64,000 bases of DNA from Methanobrevibacter smithii ATCC 35061 (GCF_000016525.1 NC_009515.1:1142501-1206500), one strand, 5' to 3'. Positions 52,196 through 61,629 are shown, counted from the stretch's first letter. The notes: a model not told the origin generated them from the letters alone. Program-made: numbers and translations.

Positions 52196-53356
52196 ATGAA
52201 AAATAATCCTTTTAGAAAACGAACTGGAATTTTGCCTTCGTATTTCACTGGCCGTGAAAATGAATTAAATGAACTTAAAAAAATATATAACTCAACTAAA
52301 ATAGGAATTCCCGGCCATTTAATATTATATGGACCAAAAGGTATTGGAAAAACATCTTTATTATTAAAATTTCAAGAGGAAATAACTAATCTTGATGATG
52401 TATATTCAGTTAGAATTCCATTAATGGAAGGAAATTTTGAAGACATTTACTCATTAATAATAGAAAAATGTTCTGACACGTTAAATATTAATATTGGCCA
52501 TTTTTGGGAGAAAATAAGTTCATTAGGTATTAATATACCATTTATCGGAGGCATATCTGTATCACGTGAAATTCCCCAAACCAGCCCTGCAGTTGCATTT
52601 GAAAAAATTTTAAATGTGATTTATGATGAGCTAGGCTCTGACAATCCTGTTTTAATCCTATTGTTTGATGATCTTCAAAGGATTATGGGCAATGATGAAA
52701 CAATGAAGATATTGAGTATCTTGCAGAATGCTCTTGTAGAATTAAATCTAAAAGGAAAAAACATAATGTTTGTAGCTACTGGTTCAGAAGACATTTTCAA
52801 CAAAATACAAGATAAACTTGACTCAGCAGTACGGATATTCGAACCTTACTTAATTGGACCATTATCCTACGGCGAAGTATATGATGCAATCAATATTCCT
52901 ACTAAAGAACAAAATGTGGCCTTTGAAGAGAATGTCATAAAAGAAATATATGAATTATCAAACGGAATTCCATATTACATGCAAATCCTAGCTTACAGCT
53001 GTTTTGAAGAAACAAATGAAGATGATAAAGTGACTATGGATGAGTTTAAAAAGGCATCTGTGTATTCCTTAAACATTTTGGCCCAACGTGAATTTAAATC
53101 ATTATTCTCTAAATCCACTACGGAAGAGCGAAAAATACTATGCTTAATGGCTGAAAGCAACGAAACAATTTTATCATATTCCTATATCAAAGATAATGCT
53201 CACCTAAACTCAGAACCCTCAGCATTGCTAAAAAGTTTAATTAACAAAAACATGATAATCAAACCAGCAAGAGGCAAATACAAATTAAAAAGTAATCTTT
53301 TTAAATTATACCTGCAAAATTTACGTATAAATCAGGATACTGGATTAATTAGATAG
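52196..53356 (+). CDS. AAA ATPase, archaeal STAND/ORC-like (AAA_16)
   Basis: A 386-residue protein. YFTGRENELNELKKIY is the box before the P-loop GPKGIGKTS (near residues 46-54). Walker B is LILLFDDLQR and a sensor-like MFVATGSEDI follows. The C-terminal 100 residues look like a winged helix (EERKILCLMA ... PARGKYKLKSNLFKLYL). Such ATPases occur in variable numbers in archaeal genomes and their roles are mostly unknown. AGAGGTT precedes the start. It is in the accessory segment between rdgB and kae1-bud32. Confidence 0.75.
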   Translation: MKNNPFRKRTGILPSYFTGRENELNELKKIYNSTKIGIPGHLILYGPKGIGKTSLLLKFQEEITNLDDVYSVRIPLMEGNFEDIYSLIIEKCSDTLNINIGHFWEKISSLGINIPFIGGISVSREIPQTSPAVAFEKILNVIYDELGSDNPVLILLFDDLQRIMGNDETMKILSILQNALVELNLKGKNIMFVATGSEDIFNKIQDKLDSAVRIFEPYLIGPLSYGEVYDAINIPTKEQNVAFEENVIKEIYELSNGIPYYMQILAYSCFEETNEDDKVTMDEFKKASVYSLNILAQREFKSLFSKSTTEERKILCLMAESNETILSYSYIKDNAHLNSEPSALLKSLINKNMIIKPARGKYKLKSNLFKLYLQNLRINQDTGLIR

Positions 53357-53383
53357 TGATAAACTTACCTAAGTTACACTATC
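53352..53383 (+). terminator. Hairpin at the end of the AAA ATPase gene
   Basis: GATAGTG (53352-53358) pairs with CACTATC (53377-53383), and an inner TAACTT/AAGTTA stem with one small bulge adds to it. The stop codon TAG lies in the left arm. There is no strong T-run after it, so termination is uncertain. Confidence 0.35.
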
Positions 53384-53539
53384 CAATATTATTTAAAACA
53401 AACATATTCAAAAAACAAAAAATGAAAATGAACCAAAATGATGAAACAATCGATATGACAAGAAAACATACCTATTTTTCGAAAAAAATATTGCTTTTCA
53501 AAATGCTCTAAATAAAATAAGTAACAGATTTTTGTGTTA

Positions 53540-53646
53540 GAAAAATTGTAAAATAATATACTGAAAAAATGTAAAATAATATATGGAAAAATTGTAAAAT
53601 AATATATGGAAAAATTGTAAAATAATATATGGAAAAATTGTAAAAA
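53540..53646 (+). repeat. 23-bp tandem repeat, about 4.6 copies
   Basis: Units GAAAAATTGTAAAATAATAT plus a 3-nt tail start at 53540, 53563, 53586, 53609 and 53632. The last runs directly into the AAGGAG ribosome-binding site of the gene at 53662. The first two copies differ slightly and the later ones are identical. The rest of 53384-53661 is AT-rich with nothing else seen. Confidence 0.85.
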
Positions 53647-53661
53647 TAAGGAGTAATCACT

Positions 53662-54936
53662 ATGGTTGTTAAATATTTACCGAGAATATTGGATAAAGAT
53701 TTGGAAAAATATCTTACAATGATTGGTGCGATTCTCATTGTTGGACCGAAATGGTGTGGCAAAACAACTACTGCCGAACAGCATGCTAAAAGTGTATTAA
53801 AACTACAAGACAAAGATAATTATAAAACAAATATGATGTGGGCAGACATAGAACCTTCCAGATTATTGAAAGGAGAGAAACCACGATTAATTGATGAATG
53901 GCAGGTGGCTCCTGTATTGTGGGATTCCGTCAGAACAAGCGTGGATGAAAGCGAAGGATATGGACTATATATTTTAACCGGTTCAACAGTGGTCGATGAA
54001 GACAGCATCATGCACTCAGGAACCGGAAGAATCCATAGAATGCTGATGAGGCCTATGAGTTTGTATGAAAGCGGTGAATCAAACGGGCAAATTTCAATTA
54101 TGGACTTATTTGACAATCCCGACATTAACATTAATAACTGCGAATCCAGTTTAACAATAAACGATTTGATATTTGCTGCATGCCGCGGAGGCTGGCCAGA
54201 TTCATTGAATCAAAAAACCAGAGAGGGCAAACTTTTCGTTGCATATAATTATTTGGAAAACATTTGTAACACAGATGTTTCTGCTGTTGATGGGGTTAAA
54301 AGAGACCCTGATAGGGTAAGAGTATTATTACGTTCGCTTGCAAGAAATAATTCCACACTGGCTAAAGACCAAACCATTATAGATGATATTAATGCTAATT
54401 TTATGGATATAAGTAGACCCACATACTATTCATATGTTGATGCCTTGAAAAAATTATTTGTAATTGAAGACAACCGAGGATGGTCCCCAAACATCAAATC
54501 CAAATCAGCAATCAGATCAGGAAATAAAAAAGTATTCATTGATCCTTCAATTGCCGTAGCAGCATTGAATGCAAATCCTAAATCAATGGCGAATGATTTG
54601 GAAACATTCGGATTTATTTTTGAAAATTTATGCATTCGTGACTTAAGTGTTTATACAAATTCCCATGGCGGAAAAGTTTCATATTACCATGACAAGTCAG
54701 ATTTAGAAATTGACTGTGTTGTTCACTTGAGGGACGGAAGATATGCATTAATAGAATGCAAGCTTGGAAGTGAAAGAATAAACGAAGGTGCCCAAAATCT
54801 CCTTAAAATCAAGGAGTTAATTGAAAAGAATAAAAAATTGGATAATCCTACATTTCTTGCAGTGCTTACTGGTGGAAAATATGCATACACTCGTCCGGAT
54901 GGCGTTAAAGTAATTCCAATCGGCTGTTTAAAATAG
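53662..54936 (+). CDS. ATPase with C-terminal nuclease-like DUF4143 domain
   Basis: A 424-residue protein of the widespread AAA_14/DUF4143 family. GPKWCGKTTTAEQ is the Walker A (near residues 29-37), RLIDEWQVAPVLW is the Walker B region, and LTGSTVVDE the sensor. The C-terminal half has a winged-helix region (RPTYYSYVDALKKLFVIED) and ends with a nuclease-like core: DLEIDCVV and ALIECKLG (DxE-ECK spacing as in PD-D/ExK folds). Function is unknown in this family. AAGGAGTAATCAC precedes the start. It lies in the accessory segment. Confidence 0.85.
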   Translation: MVVKYLPRILDKDLEKYLTMIGAILIVGPKWCGKTTTAEQHAKSVLKLQDKDNYKTNMMWADIEPSRLLKGEKPRLIDEWQVAPVLWDSVRTSVDESEGYGLYILTGSTVVDEDSIMHSGTGRIHRMLMRPMSLYESGESNGQISIMDLFDNPDININNCESSLTINDLIFAACRGGWPDSLNQKTREGKLFVAYNYLENICNTDVSAVDGVKRDPDRVRVLLRSLARNNSTLAKDQTIIDDINANFMDISRPTYYSYVDALKKLFVIEDNRGWSPNIKSKSAIRSGNKKVFIDPSIAVAALNANPKSMANDLETFGFIFENLCIRDLSVYTNSHGGKVSYYHDKSDLEIDCVVHLRDGRYALIECKLGSERINEGAQNLLKIKELIEKNKKLDNPTFLAVLTGGKYAYTRPDGVKVIPIGCLK

Positions 54937-55240
54937 CATTTAATATTTATTTAAAATTAAAACAATTGGAGAGTTATAATAAATTTACGAAGTGAAAAGC
55001 AATATTCAAATATCAAACTACATTTATTTTTTAATTTTCAACAGTTCCAAAAAATTTAATTATAACTACAAAAGAAATTTTGTATCATAAGTTCTGGTGC
55101 TTAAAATCTATAAGCACCGGAACTTTTTTATAAGTTTTATGCAAACGGATTTAGAAATTTGTGTCAATCCCACATTCAATACACTAAAAAAAAGAGGTTC
55201 TCACATATATAAAAATAAGGTCGGCACAACCTGTACTTTT
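54937..55240. other. Intergenic region with one strong hairpin
   Basis: 304 bp without a gene I can support. Apart from the hairpin at 55089-55130 it is plain AT-rich sequence; a short open frame from 55097 overlaps the end of kae1-bud32 and has no protein-like features. Confidence 0.5.
55089..55130 (+). terminator. Strong hairpin with T-run
   Basis: AAGTTCTGGTGCTT (55089-55102) and AAGCACCGGAACTT (55112-55125) make a 14-bp stem with one G-U wobble and a 9-nt loop, followed by TTTTTA. It is about 150 bp after the stop of the DUF4143 gene. It resembles an intrinsic terminator and could instead be a small structured RNA. Confidence 0.55.
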
Positions 55241-56848
55241 CTAATGAGTATAACGCCCTCTAGATTCTATTTCTTTTATTTTTTCAATTATTTTATCTTT
55301 ATTTTTTCCATATGATTCTGCATAACCCTCCAAGACATTATCAAAGTATTTGCTAGCTGTAGTGTTGTCTATACTTTGCAATGATTTTTTCAACACAAGC
55401 AAATCAACTGCCTTATCTTCAAATAAATCAGAATGTCTCCCAAGACCAAAATCTAAAAATACTAATTTTCCGCCTCTAAGCATCATATTGGAAGTTGTAA
55501 TATCCCCATGAATAATATCCAAACTATGTATTTTAGCTATCTCAACTCCAATTTTATAAGCTAAATTGTCATCAATAACTTCTTTAAGCATTTTACCTTC
55601 AATAGCTTCCATCAATATAGATTTATTTTCCAAATCAACATCATACAATACAGGAGTAATTACACCTGATTTTTTAACATCAGACAGCAATTTGGCTTCA
55701 AGTTTAGTTCTTGACTTTCTTATTTTGGAATCAATCTCAGCAATTCTGTAAGCTTTCGGAATTCTACTTTTCAATACTGCATTTTTACCTAAATATGAAC
55801 TTTTAATAATATCCGATTCAGCACCTTTAGCTATTAAATTATCAGGTAATTTTAAATGAGAATCATTATTATTAACCCATGGTGCCTCCACTTCATCAGT
55901 TCTGAAACGCTGAATAATTCCAGTATCTTTAATATCCAAAGGACCAAATTGATTATGCATAATTAATCCCAACCATGCAATCATTACTCCATTATCACCG
56001 CACAGTTTCATCTCAGGCATGCAAAATTTGGCTCCGTGTTCTTCAGCCATTACCTTAAGCATTTCCCTGAGTCTGGAATTTGCAGAAACTCCCCCACATA
56101 ACATGACCTCATCTTTTTGTGTATGAGACAGTGCCCTTTCTGTTACTTCAACAAGCATTGAAAAAGCGGTTTCCTGCAGTGAAAAACAAACATCTTCAAT
56201 TGGAGTGCCTTTTTTAACTTCCCTTAAAGCTGCAGACAATAATCCTGAAAATGAAAAATCCATTCCCTTTACAACATATGGCAAATCAACATAAGACCCT
56301 TTTTTAGCCAATTTTTCAATTACCGGACCTCCCGGATGACCCAAACCAGTTTCACGGCCAAAATGATCAAGACAGTTTCCTGCAGCAATGTCTAATGTTT
56401 CACCAAAAATCCTATATCTTCCGCTTTCATGAGAGATTACCTGACTATTTCCACCACTTACATAAAGTGTTACCGGATTAACTGCACCAGTATCTAATTT
56501 TCCCACTTCAACATGCCCAATACAATGATTAACACCAATTATCGGTTTATTTAATGATAGTGCCAGTGTTCTTGCAGAAGTAGCTACAATTCTTAAAGCA
56601 GGCCCAAGACCAGGACCCTGTGAAAAAGAGATCAAATCCAAATCATCGTAAGAAATTCCCGCTTCATCAATAGCTTTTGGAATTAGCTTTGGAATCCAAT
56701 ATCCATGATGTTCGGCAGCTATTCTAGGATGAATACCTCCTTTTTCAGGAAATAATTGTTCTCCCGCCATAGCCAATATATTTCCGTCACTATCAACTAT
56801 TCCTACACCTGTTTTTTCAGCAGTTCCTTCAATTCCTAAACATATCAA
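55241..56848 (-). CDS. kae1-bud32: Kae1-Bud32 fusion (tRNA threonylcarbamoyladenosine synthase/kinase)
   Basis: A 535-residue fusion. Residues 1-330 are Kae1: ICLGIEGTAEKTGVGIV, HCIGHVEVG (metal His pair) and VMLCGGVSANSRLREM. The rest is the Bud32 kinase: HSLDIIHGDITTSNMML (HGD catalytic loop) and LVFLDFGLGR (DFG). It makes t6A in tRNA within KEOPS. The frame opens at TTG 56857; TTG 56848 gives MICLGIEGT, the usual family start. It is on the same strand as rdgB-rpsO-recJ but separated from them by accessory DNA. Confidence 0.95.
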   Translation of the reverse strand: MICLGIEGTAEKTGVGIVDSDGNILAMAGEQLFPEKGGIHPRIAAEHHGYWIPKLIPKAIDEAGISYDDLDLISFSQGPGLGPALRIVATSARTLALSLNKPIIGVNHCIGHVEVGKLDTGAVNPVTLYVSGGNSQVISHESGRYRIFGETLDIAAGNCLDHFGRETGLGHPGGPVIEKLAKKGSYVDLPYVVKGMDFSFSGLLSAALREVKKGTPIEDVCFSLQETAFSMLVEVTERALSHTQKDEVMLCGGVSANSRLREMLKVMAEEHGAKFCMPEMKLCGDNGVMIAWLGLIMHNQFGPLDIKDTGIIQRFRTDEVEAPWVNNNDSHLKLPDNLIAKGAESDIIKSSYLGKNAVLKSRIPKAYRIAEIDSKIRKSRTKLEAKLLSDVKKSGVITPVLYDVDLENKSILMEAIEGKMLKEVIDDNLAYKIGVEIAKIHSLDIIHGDITTSNMMLRGGKLVFLDFGLGRHSDLFEDKAVDLLVLKKSLQSIDNTTASKYFDNVLEGYAESYGKNKDKIIEKIKEIESRGRYTH

Positions 56849-57001
56849 AACAATCAACTTAAAAAATAATTTAATTTAATATTGGTCATTTGAAATATAA
56901 ATAAGATACAGTTCACGACTATTTTAAAATTTGCAAAAACACACATTTTATAATATCACACTTCCTACAAATATTTAAATTTCAAAAATAAATTACTAAC
57001 C

Positions 57002-57463
57002 ATGGGATTTTATAGCACAAAAACTTCTGAAGAAAAAAGAGTTAAACAATTAACGGGAGACATACATCTTAGTGAGGAATTTAAAGAAGAAATCAAAAAT
57101 AGAGACATCCCAATTTATCAGGGATATAATATCCAAAAAAGATTAAGATTTGAAGTTGAACAGGGACAGCTTAAAGGTGATGAAGTAGATTCCAGATTAA
57201 TGGAACTGTTAGAAGAAAACAGTAAAAATAATGTTTCAAATATCTACACACAGGAAATTAAAAAAGATTCCGACAGTCCGAACAGAATCCCCCCAAGACC
57301 TCAAACAAATGAATTTAAAATACCTCCAAGAGCCAGAGACGGAAAAACATTCAGCACGGATTTGACTCAAAAAGAGATGTTGGAAAAAATTATTAAGCAA
57401 AATCAAAAAATTATAAATCAAAATAAAATTATTATTGAAGAATTAAAAAAGGTGAATAAATGA
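57002..57463 (+). CDS. Uncharacterised protein upstream of cobT
   Basis: A 153-residue soluble protein I do not recognise. The first 80 residues are mixed helical and charged, the middle is Pro-rich (IPPRPQTNEFKIPPRARDG), and the end is a Lys/Ile/Asn-rich coiled coil (EKIIKQNQKIINQNKIIIEE). Its last four bases overlap cobT (ATGA), so they are coupled. No ribosome-binding site is seen before ATG 57002; a TATA-like AAATATTTAAATT about 28 bp upstream suggests a leaderless message. Confidence 0.6.
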   Translation: MGFYSTKTSEEKRVKQLTGDIHLSEEFKEEIKNRDIPIYQGYNIQKRLRFEVEQGQLKGDEVDSRLMELLEENSKNNVSNIYTQEIKKDSDSPNRIPPRPQTNEFKIPPRARDGKTFSTDLTQKEMLEKIIKQNQKIINQNKIIIEELKKVNK

Positions 57464-58527
57464 TTGACGGAATAACAACATACGGTTCTGAGGAATTAAT
57501 AAACCAGATAAAGTATGCAGAACCTGTATTTATATGTATGATAGGTACAACTGAAACTTCCAAAATACCTGGAATATCCGGAGCTGGAGCAACCCCCGAA
57601 TTAACTGAATATACACCTGCAGCAGATGCTGAAATAATGGTTCACGGAAGTGTTCATTGTATGGACGAAATCCCCCAAACAGTAGTTGGAGAAACTGCTG
57701 CACCAACACCATCAATGCTAACTAAAGCATCCCTACAACTTGCTGATATCCCATTTGTTATAGTAGATGCAGGTTCCAAAATTACTCCTGATTTAGAATG
57801 CAACAGACTTGGAAAGGAATACGGAAGAGATATCAGAACTGGAAAAGGAGTTTTAAATCCATTGGAAATTTATGAAAATGCAAAAGAACTTGGATCAAAG
57901 CTTTCAATGATGCATGACTATCTAGTAATCGGAGAAAGTATAGCTGCAGGAACAACTACTGCTCTTGGAGTCTTAAGAGCTCTTGGATATGATGCTAATG
58001 AGAAAGTCAGTGGAAGTATGCCTACAAATCCTCATGATTTAAAAACAAAAGTAGTGGATGAAGGATTGAAAAATGCAGGTCTTAATCCTGAAACTGATGA
58101 AATTGATGCAATGCAAGCTATTGGAGCGGTTGGAGATCCAACCCTTGCAGGAATGGCTGGACTTGTAATTTCTACAGACATCCCAATAATTTTAGGCGGT
58201 GGAACACAAATGGCTGCTGTTTGTGCAATTGTAAAATCCATAAACCCCAATTTTGATTTTTCAAGGATAAACTTAGCTACTACAGTTTTTGTAGCCAATG
58301 ATGAAACCGCTGATTTATTTGACCTTATAAAACAGATTGATGAAGACATCACAATCAATATTGTAGACCCTAATTTTGAAGATGCAGAGTACCCTGGATT
58401 AAAAAATTACCTTGACGGTTTTGTTAAAGAAGGTGTTGGGGCCGGCGGTGCAATGTTTACAGCATTAATTAGAGGAAACTCTGTTGAAAGATTAAGAAAA
58501 AAAATAGAAAAGGTTTGCAGTGAATAG
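57460..58527 (+). CDS. cobT: Archaeal CobT-type nicotinate mononucleotide phosphoribosyltransferase
   Basis: A 355-residue protein of the archaeal CobT (UPF0284/TIGR00303) family. Conserved glycine-rich blocks: GISGAGATPELTEYTPAADAE, GESIAAGTTTALGVLRALGY, and PIILGGGTQMAAVCAIV. It prepares the lower-ligand base for cobamides by phosphoribosyl transfer. AAGGTGAATAA precedes ATG 57460. Its stop is 3 bp from the end of uppP on the other strand. cbiE, another cobamide gene, is at 3548. Confidence 0.85.
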   Translation: MIDGITTYGSEELINQIKYAEPVFICMIGTTETSKIPGISGAGATPELTEYTPAADAEIMVHGSVHCMDEIPQTVVGETAAPTPSMLTKASLQLADIPFVIVDAGSKITPDLECNRLGKEYGRDIRTGKGVLNPLEIYENAKELGSKLSMMHDYLVIGESIAAGTTTALGVLRALGYDANEKVSGSMPTNPHDLKTKVVDEGLKNAGLNPETDEIDAMQAIGAVGDPTLAGMAGLVISTDIPIILGGGTQMAAVCAIVKSINPNFDFSRINLATTVFVANDETADLFDLIKQIDEDITINIVDPNFEDAEYPGLKNYLDGFVKEGVGAGGAMFTALIRGNSVERLRKKIEKVCSE

Positions 58528-58530
58528 TAT

Positions 58531-59364
58531 TTAGAATAAATGGGTTATTGAACCCATAAATACTATTATTCCTACAATCCAACAATAATATGCAAAAATA
58601 TCCAAACTTCTTTTTTGAATTAATTCAAGTAACCATTTAATAGCCAAATAACCAGATATTAATGCTGCTAAAAATCCGAATAAAATAGCTAAAGCATTGA
58701 AATCTGTGATTGTTCCAATATCTTTAAGTTGAACTACAAATGCTCCCAAAATAGCTGGAATAGATAATATAAAACTGAATTTAGCAGCAAATTCTTTATC
58801 TAATCCTATTACAAGTCCTGCAGCTATTGTAGTACCTGAACGTGAAAGCCCCGGCAATATAGCACATGCCTGACCTAATCCCATAAATATTGATTCTTTA
58901 AGTGAAAGATTTGATAAATCAACCTCACCAGAATTCATTCTTTGAGATAAGTAAAGAATAGTACCTGTTACAAATAAGAAAAATGCCGGAACATATAATG
59001 CACCTGCAAACAATGACTCTACCTGACTTTCAAATAATACACCAACTAAACCTACAGGAATAGTAGCTATAATTACATACCAGACCAATCTTTTATAAGG
59101 ATCAGAGTAAAATCCTTCCTTAAATCTGTGCTGAATAATATCTCCAATACTTAATAAGAATGCCTGAATCATTCTGATAATATCTGCACGGAAGAACCAT
59201 AATACAGCTATTAAACTTCCTAAATGAAGAAAAACATCAAAAGCAAGAGAGGATTCTACCCCTAATGCATTTTGAGCAAAGATTAAATGAGCTGAACTAC
59301 TTACAGGTAAGAACTCAGTTAATCCCTGAACAATACCAATAATAATTGCCTGAATTATATCCAT
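58531..59364 (-). CDS. uppP: Undecaprenyl-diphosphatase
   Basis: A 277-residue polytopic membrane protein with both UppP (BacA) signatures: GLTEFLPVSSSAHL near residue 15 and LPGLSRSGTTIAAGL near 170. It recycles polyprenyl diphosphate carriers, here plausibly for pseudomurein or glycan export. GGTGTGAG precedes the ATG. It lies 12 bp after ilvE on the same strand, so they share a transcript. Confidence 0.93.
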   Translation of the reverse strand: MDIIQAIIIGIVQGLTEFLPVSSSAHLIFAQNALGVESSLAFDVFLHLGSLIAVLWFFRADIIRMIQAFLLSIGDIIQHRFKEGFYSDPYKRLVWYVIIATIPVGLVGVLFESQVESLFAGALYVPAFFLFVTGTILYLSQRMNSGEVDLSNLSLKESIFMGLGQACAILPGLSRSGTTIAAGLVIGLDKEFAAKFSFILSIPAILGAFVVQLKDIGTITDFNALAILFGFLAALISGYLAIKWLLELIQKRSLDIFAYYCWIVGIIVFMGSITHLF

Positions 59365-59376
59365 TTCTCACACCAT

Positions 59377-60300
59377 TTAAACGTAATCCAACCAGCCAAA
59401 TTTATCTTCTTTTTTGCCTTCAACAATGTCAAAGAAAGTTTTTTGTAATTCTTCTGAAATTGGACCTCTTTTACCTGCACCAATGATTTTATGATCAATT
59501 GAACGGATAGGAGTAACTTCAGCAGCAGTTCCGCTGAAAAATACTTCATCAGCAAAATATAATCTTTCTCTTGAAATTCTTTCTTCAACTACTTCATAGC
59601 CTAAATCATTGGCCAATTGTTTAATAGATTCCCTTGTAATTCCTTTAAGATTGGAAGAATCCATTGAAGGAGTGTATAATACTCCATCTTCAATAATGAA
59701 AATGTTTTCCCCACTACCTTCAGAAACATGCCCTTCATAATCAAGCATGATAGCTTCCTCATAACCATGGTCAATAGCTTCCAGTTTAGCTAATTGAGAA
59801 TTCATATAATTAGCACCACATTTAGCTAATGTTGGGAAAGTATCCGGAGCTGGTTTTCTCCAGGATGAAACTCCAACATCTACACCGTTAGCCATTCCTT
59901 CCTCACCTAAATAAGATCCCCATTCCCAAGCAGCAATTACAGTATTAACAGGACAGGATAACGGATTAACTCCTAACTGACCATATCCTCTAAATACAAT
60001 AGGACGTATGTAACAGGAAGCTAACTCATTGATTTTAACAGTATCCCTAATTGCCTGTGCAATTTCTTCTTGAGTATAAGGAATATCAATTTTATAAACT
60101 TTTGCTGAATTAAATAAACGTTTTACATGTTCATTTAAACGAAAAATACAAGTGCCTTTTTTATTGTCATATGCTCTAATACCTTCAAAAACACTTGTAC
60201 CATAATGGACTACATGTGAAAGAGCATGAATTTTTGCATCTTTCCAATCAACCATGTTTCCGTCCATCCATATTTTACTAGCAGAATCGTCCCATGCCAT
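59377..60300 (-). CDS. ilvE: Branched-chain amino acid aminotransferase
   Basis: A 307-residue fold-type IV PLP enzyme. [15 protein letters not shown] and [14 protein letters not shown] form the start; [16 protein letters not shown] contains the PLP lysine; EGSGENIFI and [14 protein letters not shown] are the PLP phosphate-binding blocks. It makes Val, Leu and Ile from the keto acids. It is upstream of uppP and divergent from the M48 peptidase gene. Confidence 0.94.
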   Translation of the reverse strand: MAWDDSASKIWMDGNMVDWKDAKIHALSHVVHYGTSVFEGIRAYDNKKGTCIFRLNEHVKRLFNSAKVYKIDIPYTQEEIAQAIRDTVKINELASCYIRPIVFRGYGQLGVNPLSCPVNTVIAAWEWGSYLGEEGMANGVDVGVSSWRKPAPDTFPTLAKCGANYMNSQLAKLEAIDHGYEEAIMLDYEGHVSEGSGENIFIIEDGVLYTPSMDSSNLKGITRESIKQLANDLGYEVVEERISRERLYFADEVFFSGTAAEVTPIRSIDHKIIGAGKRGPISEELQKTFFDIVEGKKEDKFGWLDYV

Positions 60301-60455
60301 TTATATCACTTTCAATTAATAATTCATTAGTGTATATTATAGTGTTATTTTTATTTATAACTTACTTATCAGACAGATGCGAATTTTATACACAAAGTAA
60401 ACCCATGATTTTATAAAGTATAAAAAATAAACTAATAATAGAATATGGTGGTAAA

Positions 60456-61598
60456 ATGAGTAAAGATGACAGAAGTGGCCTTAACCCTTTTACTGGAAAA
60501 TCTCATTATGACAATATAGATGATGACAAATTCTTAAATGAATGTTATAATGAGTATTACAATAAGATAGATGGCCATGAAATATTAGACCAGACACAAG
60601 AAGGCCAATTAATATTAAAGGTTACTTCAAATCTAATAACTGCTGTTGAAGATTATTTAGCTAAAATTGGAAGATCAGATTATACAGCAGATTATTATGA
60701 CTGGGAAGTCCATTTAATTGCAGATGAGGACGAAAATGCAATGTGCATCCCTGGAGGAAAAATCATCGTACTTTCAGGAATTCTGCCAATAGCCAATACT
60801 GAAGAAAAAATAGCATTTATCCTAGGTCATGAAATGGCACATGCTCTTTTAGACCACAGCAGAACCCAGTCCAGTGTTCGAAATACAAAAAATACAATAA
60901 CAACCCTTTCCAGAATTGGAAGCCTCGGACTTATTCTTTTAGGTGAAGAAGAATTAGGACTTGCTACAAGTGCAATTACAAATATAGCAGATATCGGATC
61001 TGAACTTTTTTTAATACAACCATTTGGAAGATCCCAAGAAATAGAAGCAGACAAACTTGGAATGATGATAATTCATTGGGCAGGTTATAACATAAGGAGA
61101 ATTCCGGCATTCTGGCAATCAATGAGTGAAGAAAATGCCAATAATTTTGATTTCTTTTCTACCCACCCCTCTGATGATAAAAGAATTGCTGCAATGAATG
61201 AAATGATATTTGAAATAGAAAACAGAACAGACTTTTATAGTCAGCCAGTTTTATCCAACAGTACATCAACAAGTTCAAATATACTTGAAAAAGTACCTAC
61301 ATTCGAAACACCCAGTGCAGGAGTGTCTGGAATAGCTGCAACTAAAAATAGCCATTCTGCAAATACCTGCAAATATTGTGGAAATATTGTAAAAATAGAT
61401 GATATATTCTGCACCAACTGCGGAAAAAAAATAAAAACGGAATTAAGATGCAATAAGTGCGGACATCCAGTAAATGATGATGATATATTCTGCACCAACT
61501 GCGGAAACAAATTAAATCATGAATTAAAATGCAGCAATTGCGGAAGTACAGTAAATAAAGATGATACTTTTTGCTTCAATTGTGGAAATAAAATCTAA
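60456..61598 (+). CDS. M48 metallopeptidase with three C-terminal zinc ribbons
   Basis: A 380-residue protein. The M48 zinc site HEMAH is at residues 125-129 (ILGHEMAHALLDH), with SQEIEADKLG as the third ligand and FFSTHPSDDKRI near the end of the domain. There is no N-terminal signal or clear membrane segment apart from a short hydrophobic stretch near 150-180. From Cys305 on there are three double-CxxC ribbons in a row (CKYCGN..CTNCGK, CNKCGH..CTNCGN, CSNCGS..CFNCGN). GGTGGTAAA precedes the start. The substrate is unknown. Confidence 0.88.
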   Translation: MSKDDRSGLNPFTGKSHYDNIDDDKFLNECYNEYYNKIDGHEILDQTQEGQLILKVTSNLITAVEDYLAKIGRSDYTADYYDWEVHLIADEDENAMCIPGGKIIVLSGILPIANTEEKIAFILGHEMAHALLDHSRTQSSVRNTKNTITTLSRIGSLGLILLGEEELGLATSAITNIADIGSELFLIQPFGRSQEIEADKLGMMIIHWAGYNIRRIPAFWQSMSEENANNFDFFSTHPSDDKRIAAMNEMIFEIENRTDFYSQPVLSNSTSTSSNILEKVPTFETPSAGVSGIAATKNSHSANTCKYCGNIVKIDDIFCTNCGKKIKTELRCNKCGHPVNDDDIFCTNCGNKLNHELKCSNCGSTVNKDDTFCFNCGNKI

Positions 61599-61618
61599 AT
61601 TACTTAAAAAACCAAAAG

Positions 61619-61629
61619 CTTTATATATG
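61619..61629 (+). promoter_or_regulatory. TATA box of tRNA-Val
   Basis: CTTTATATATG lies about 30-38 bp upstream of the tRNA, the usual position of an archaeal box A for a tRNA gene with a short leader. Confidence 0.6.

Noticed and set aside
51696-52248. Minus-strand open frames with HKKHKKHKK and FLCFLCF runs
   Set aside because: They are created by the 54-nt hairpin repeats and one overlaps the ATPase start; no protein-like features.
53540-53646. Possible CRISPR array
   Set aside because: The 23-bp units are directly adjacent with no spacers, and no cas gene is in the window.
55097-55315. 72-codon + frame over the hairpin and the end of kae1-bud32
   Set aside because: It begins inside the hairpin, ends antisense to kae1-bud32, and has no start signal.
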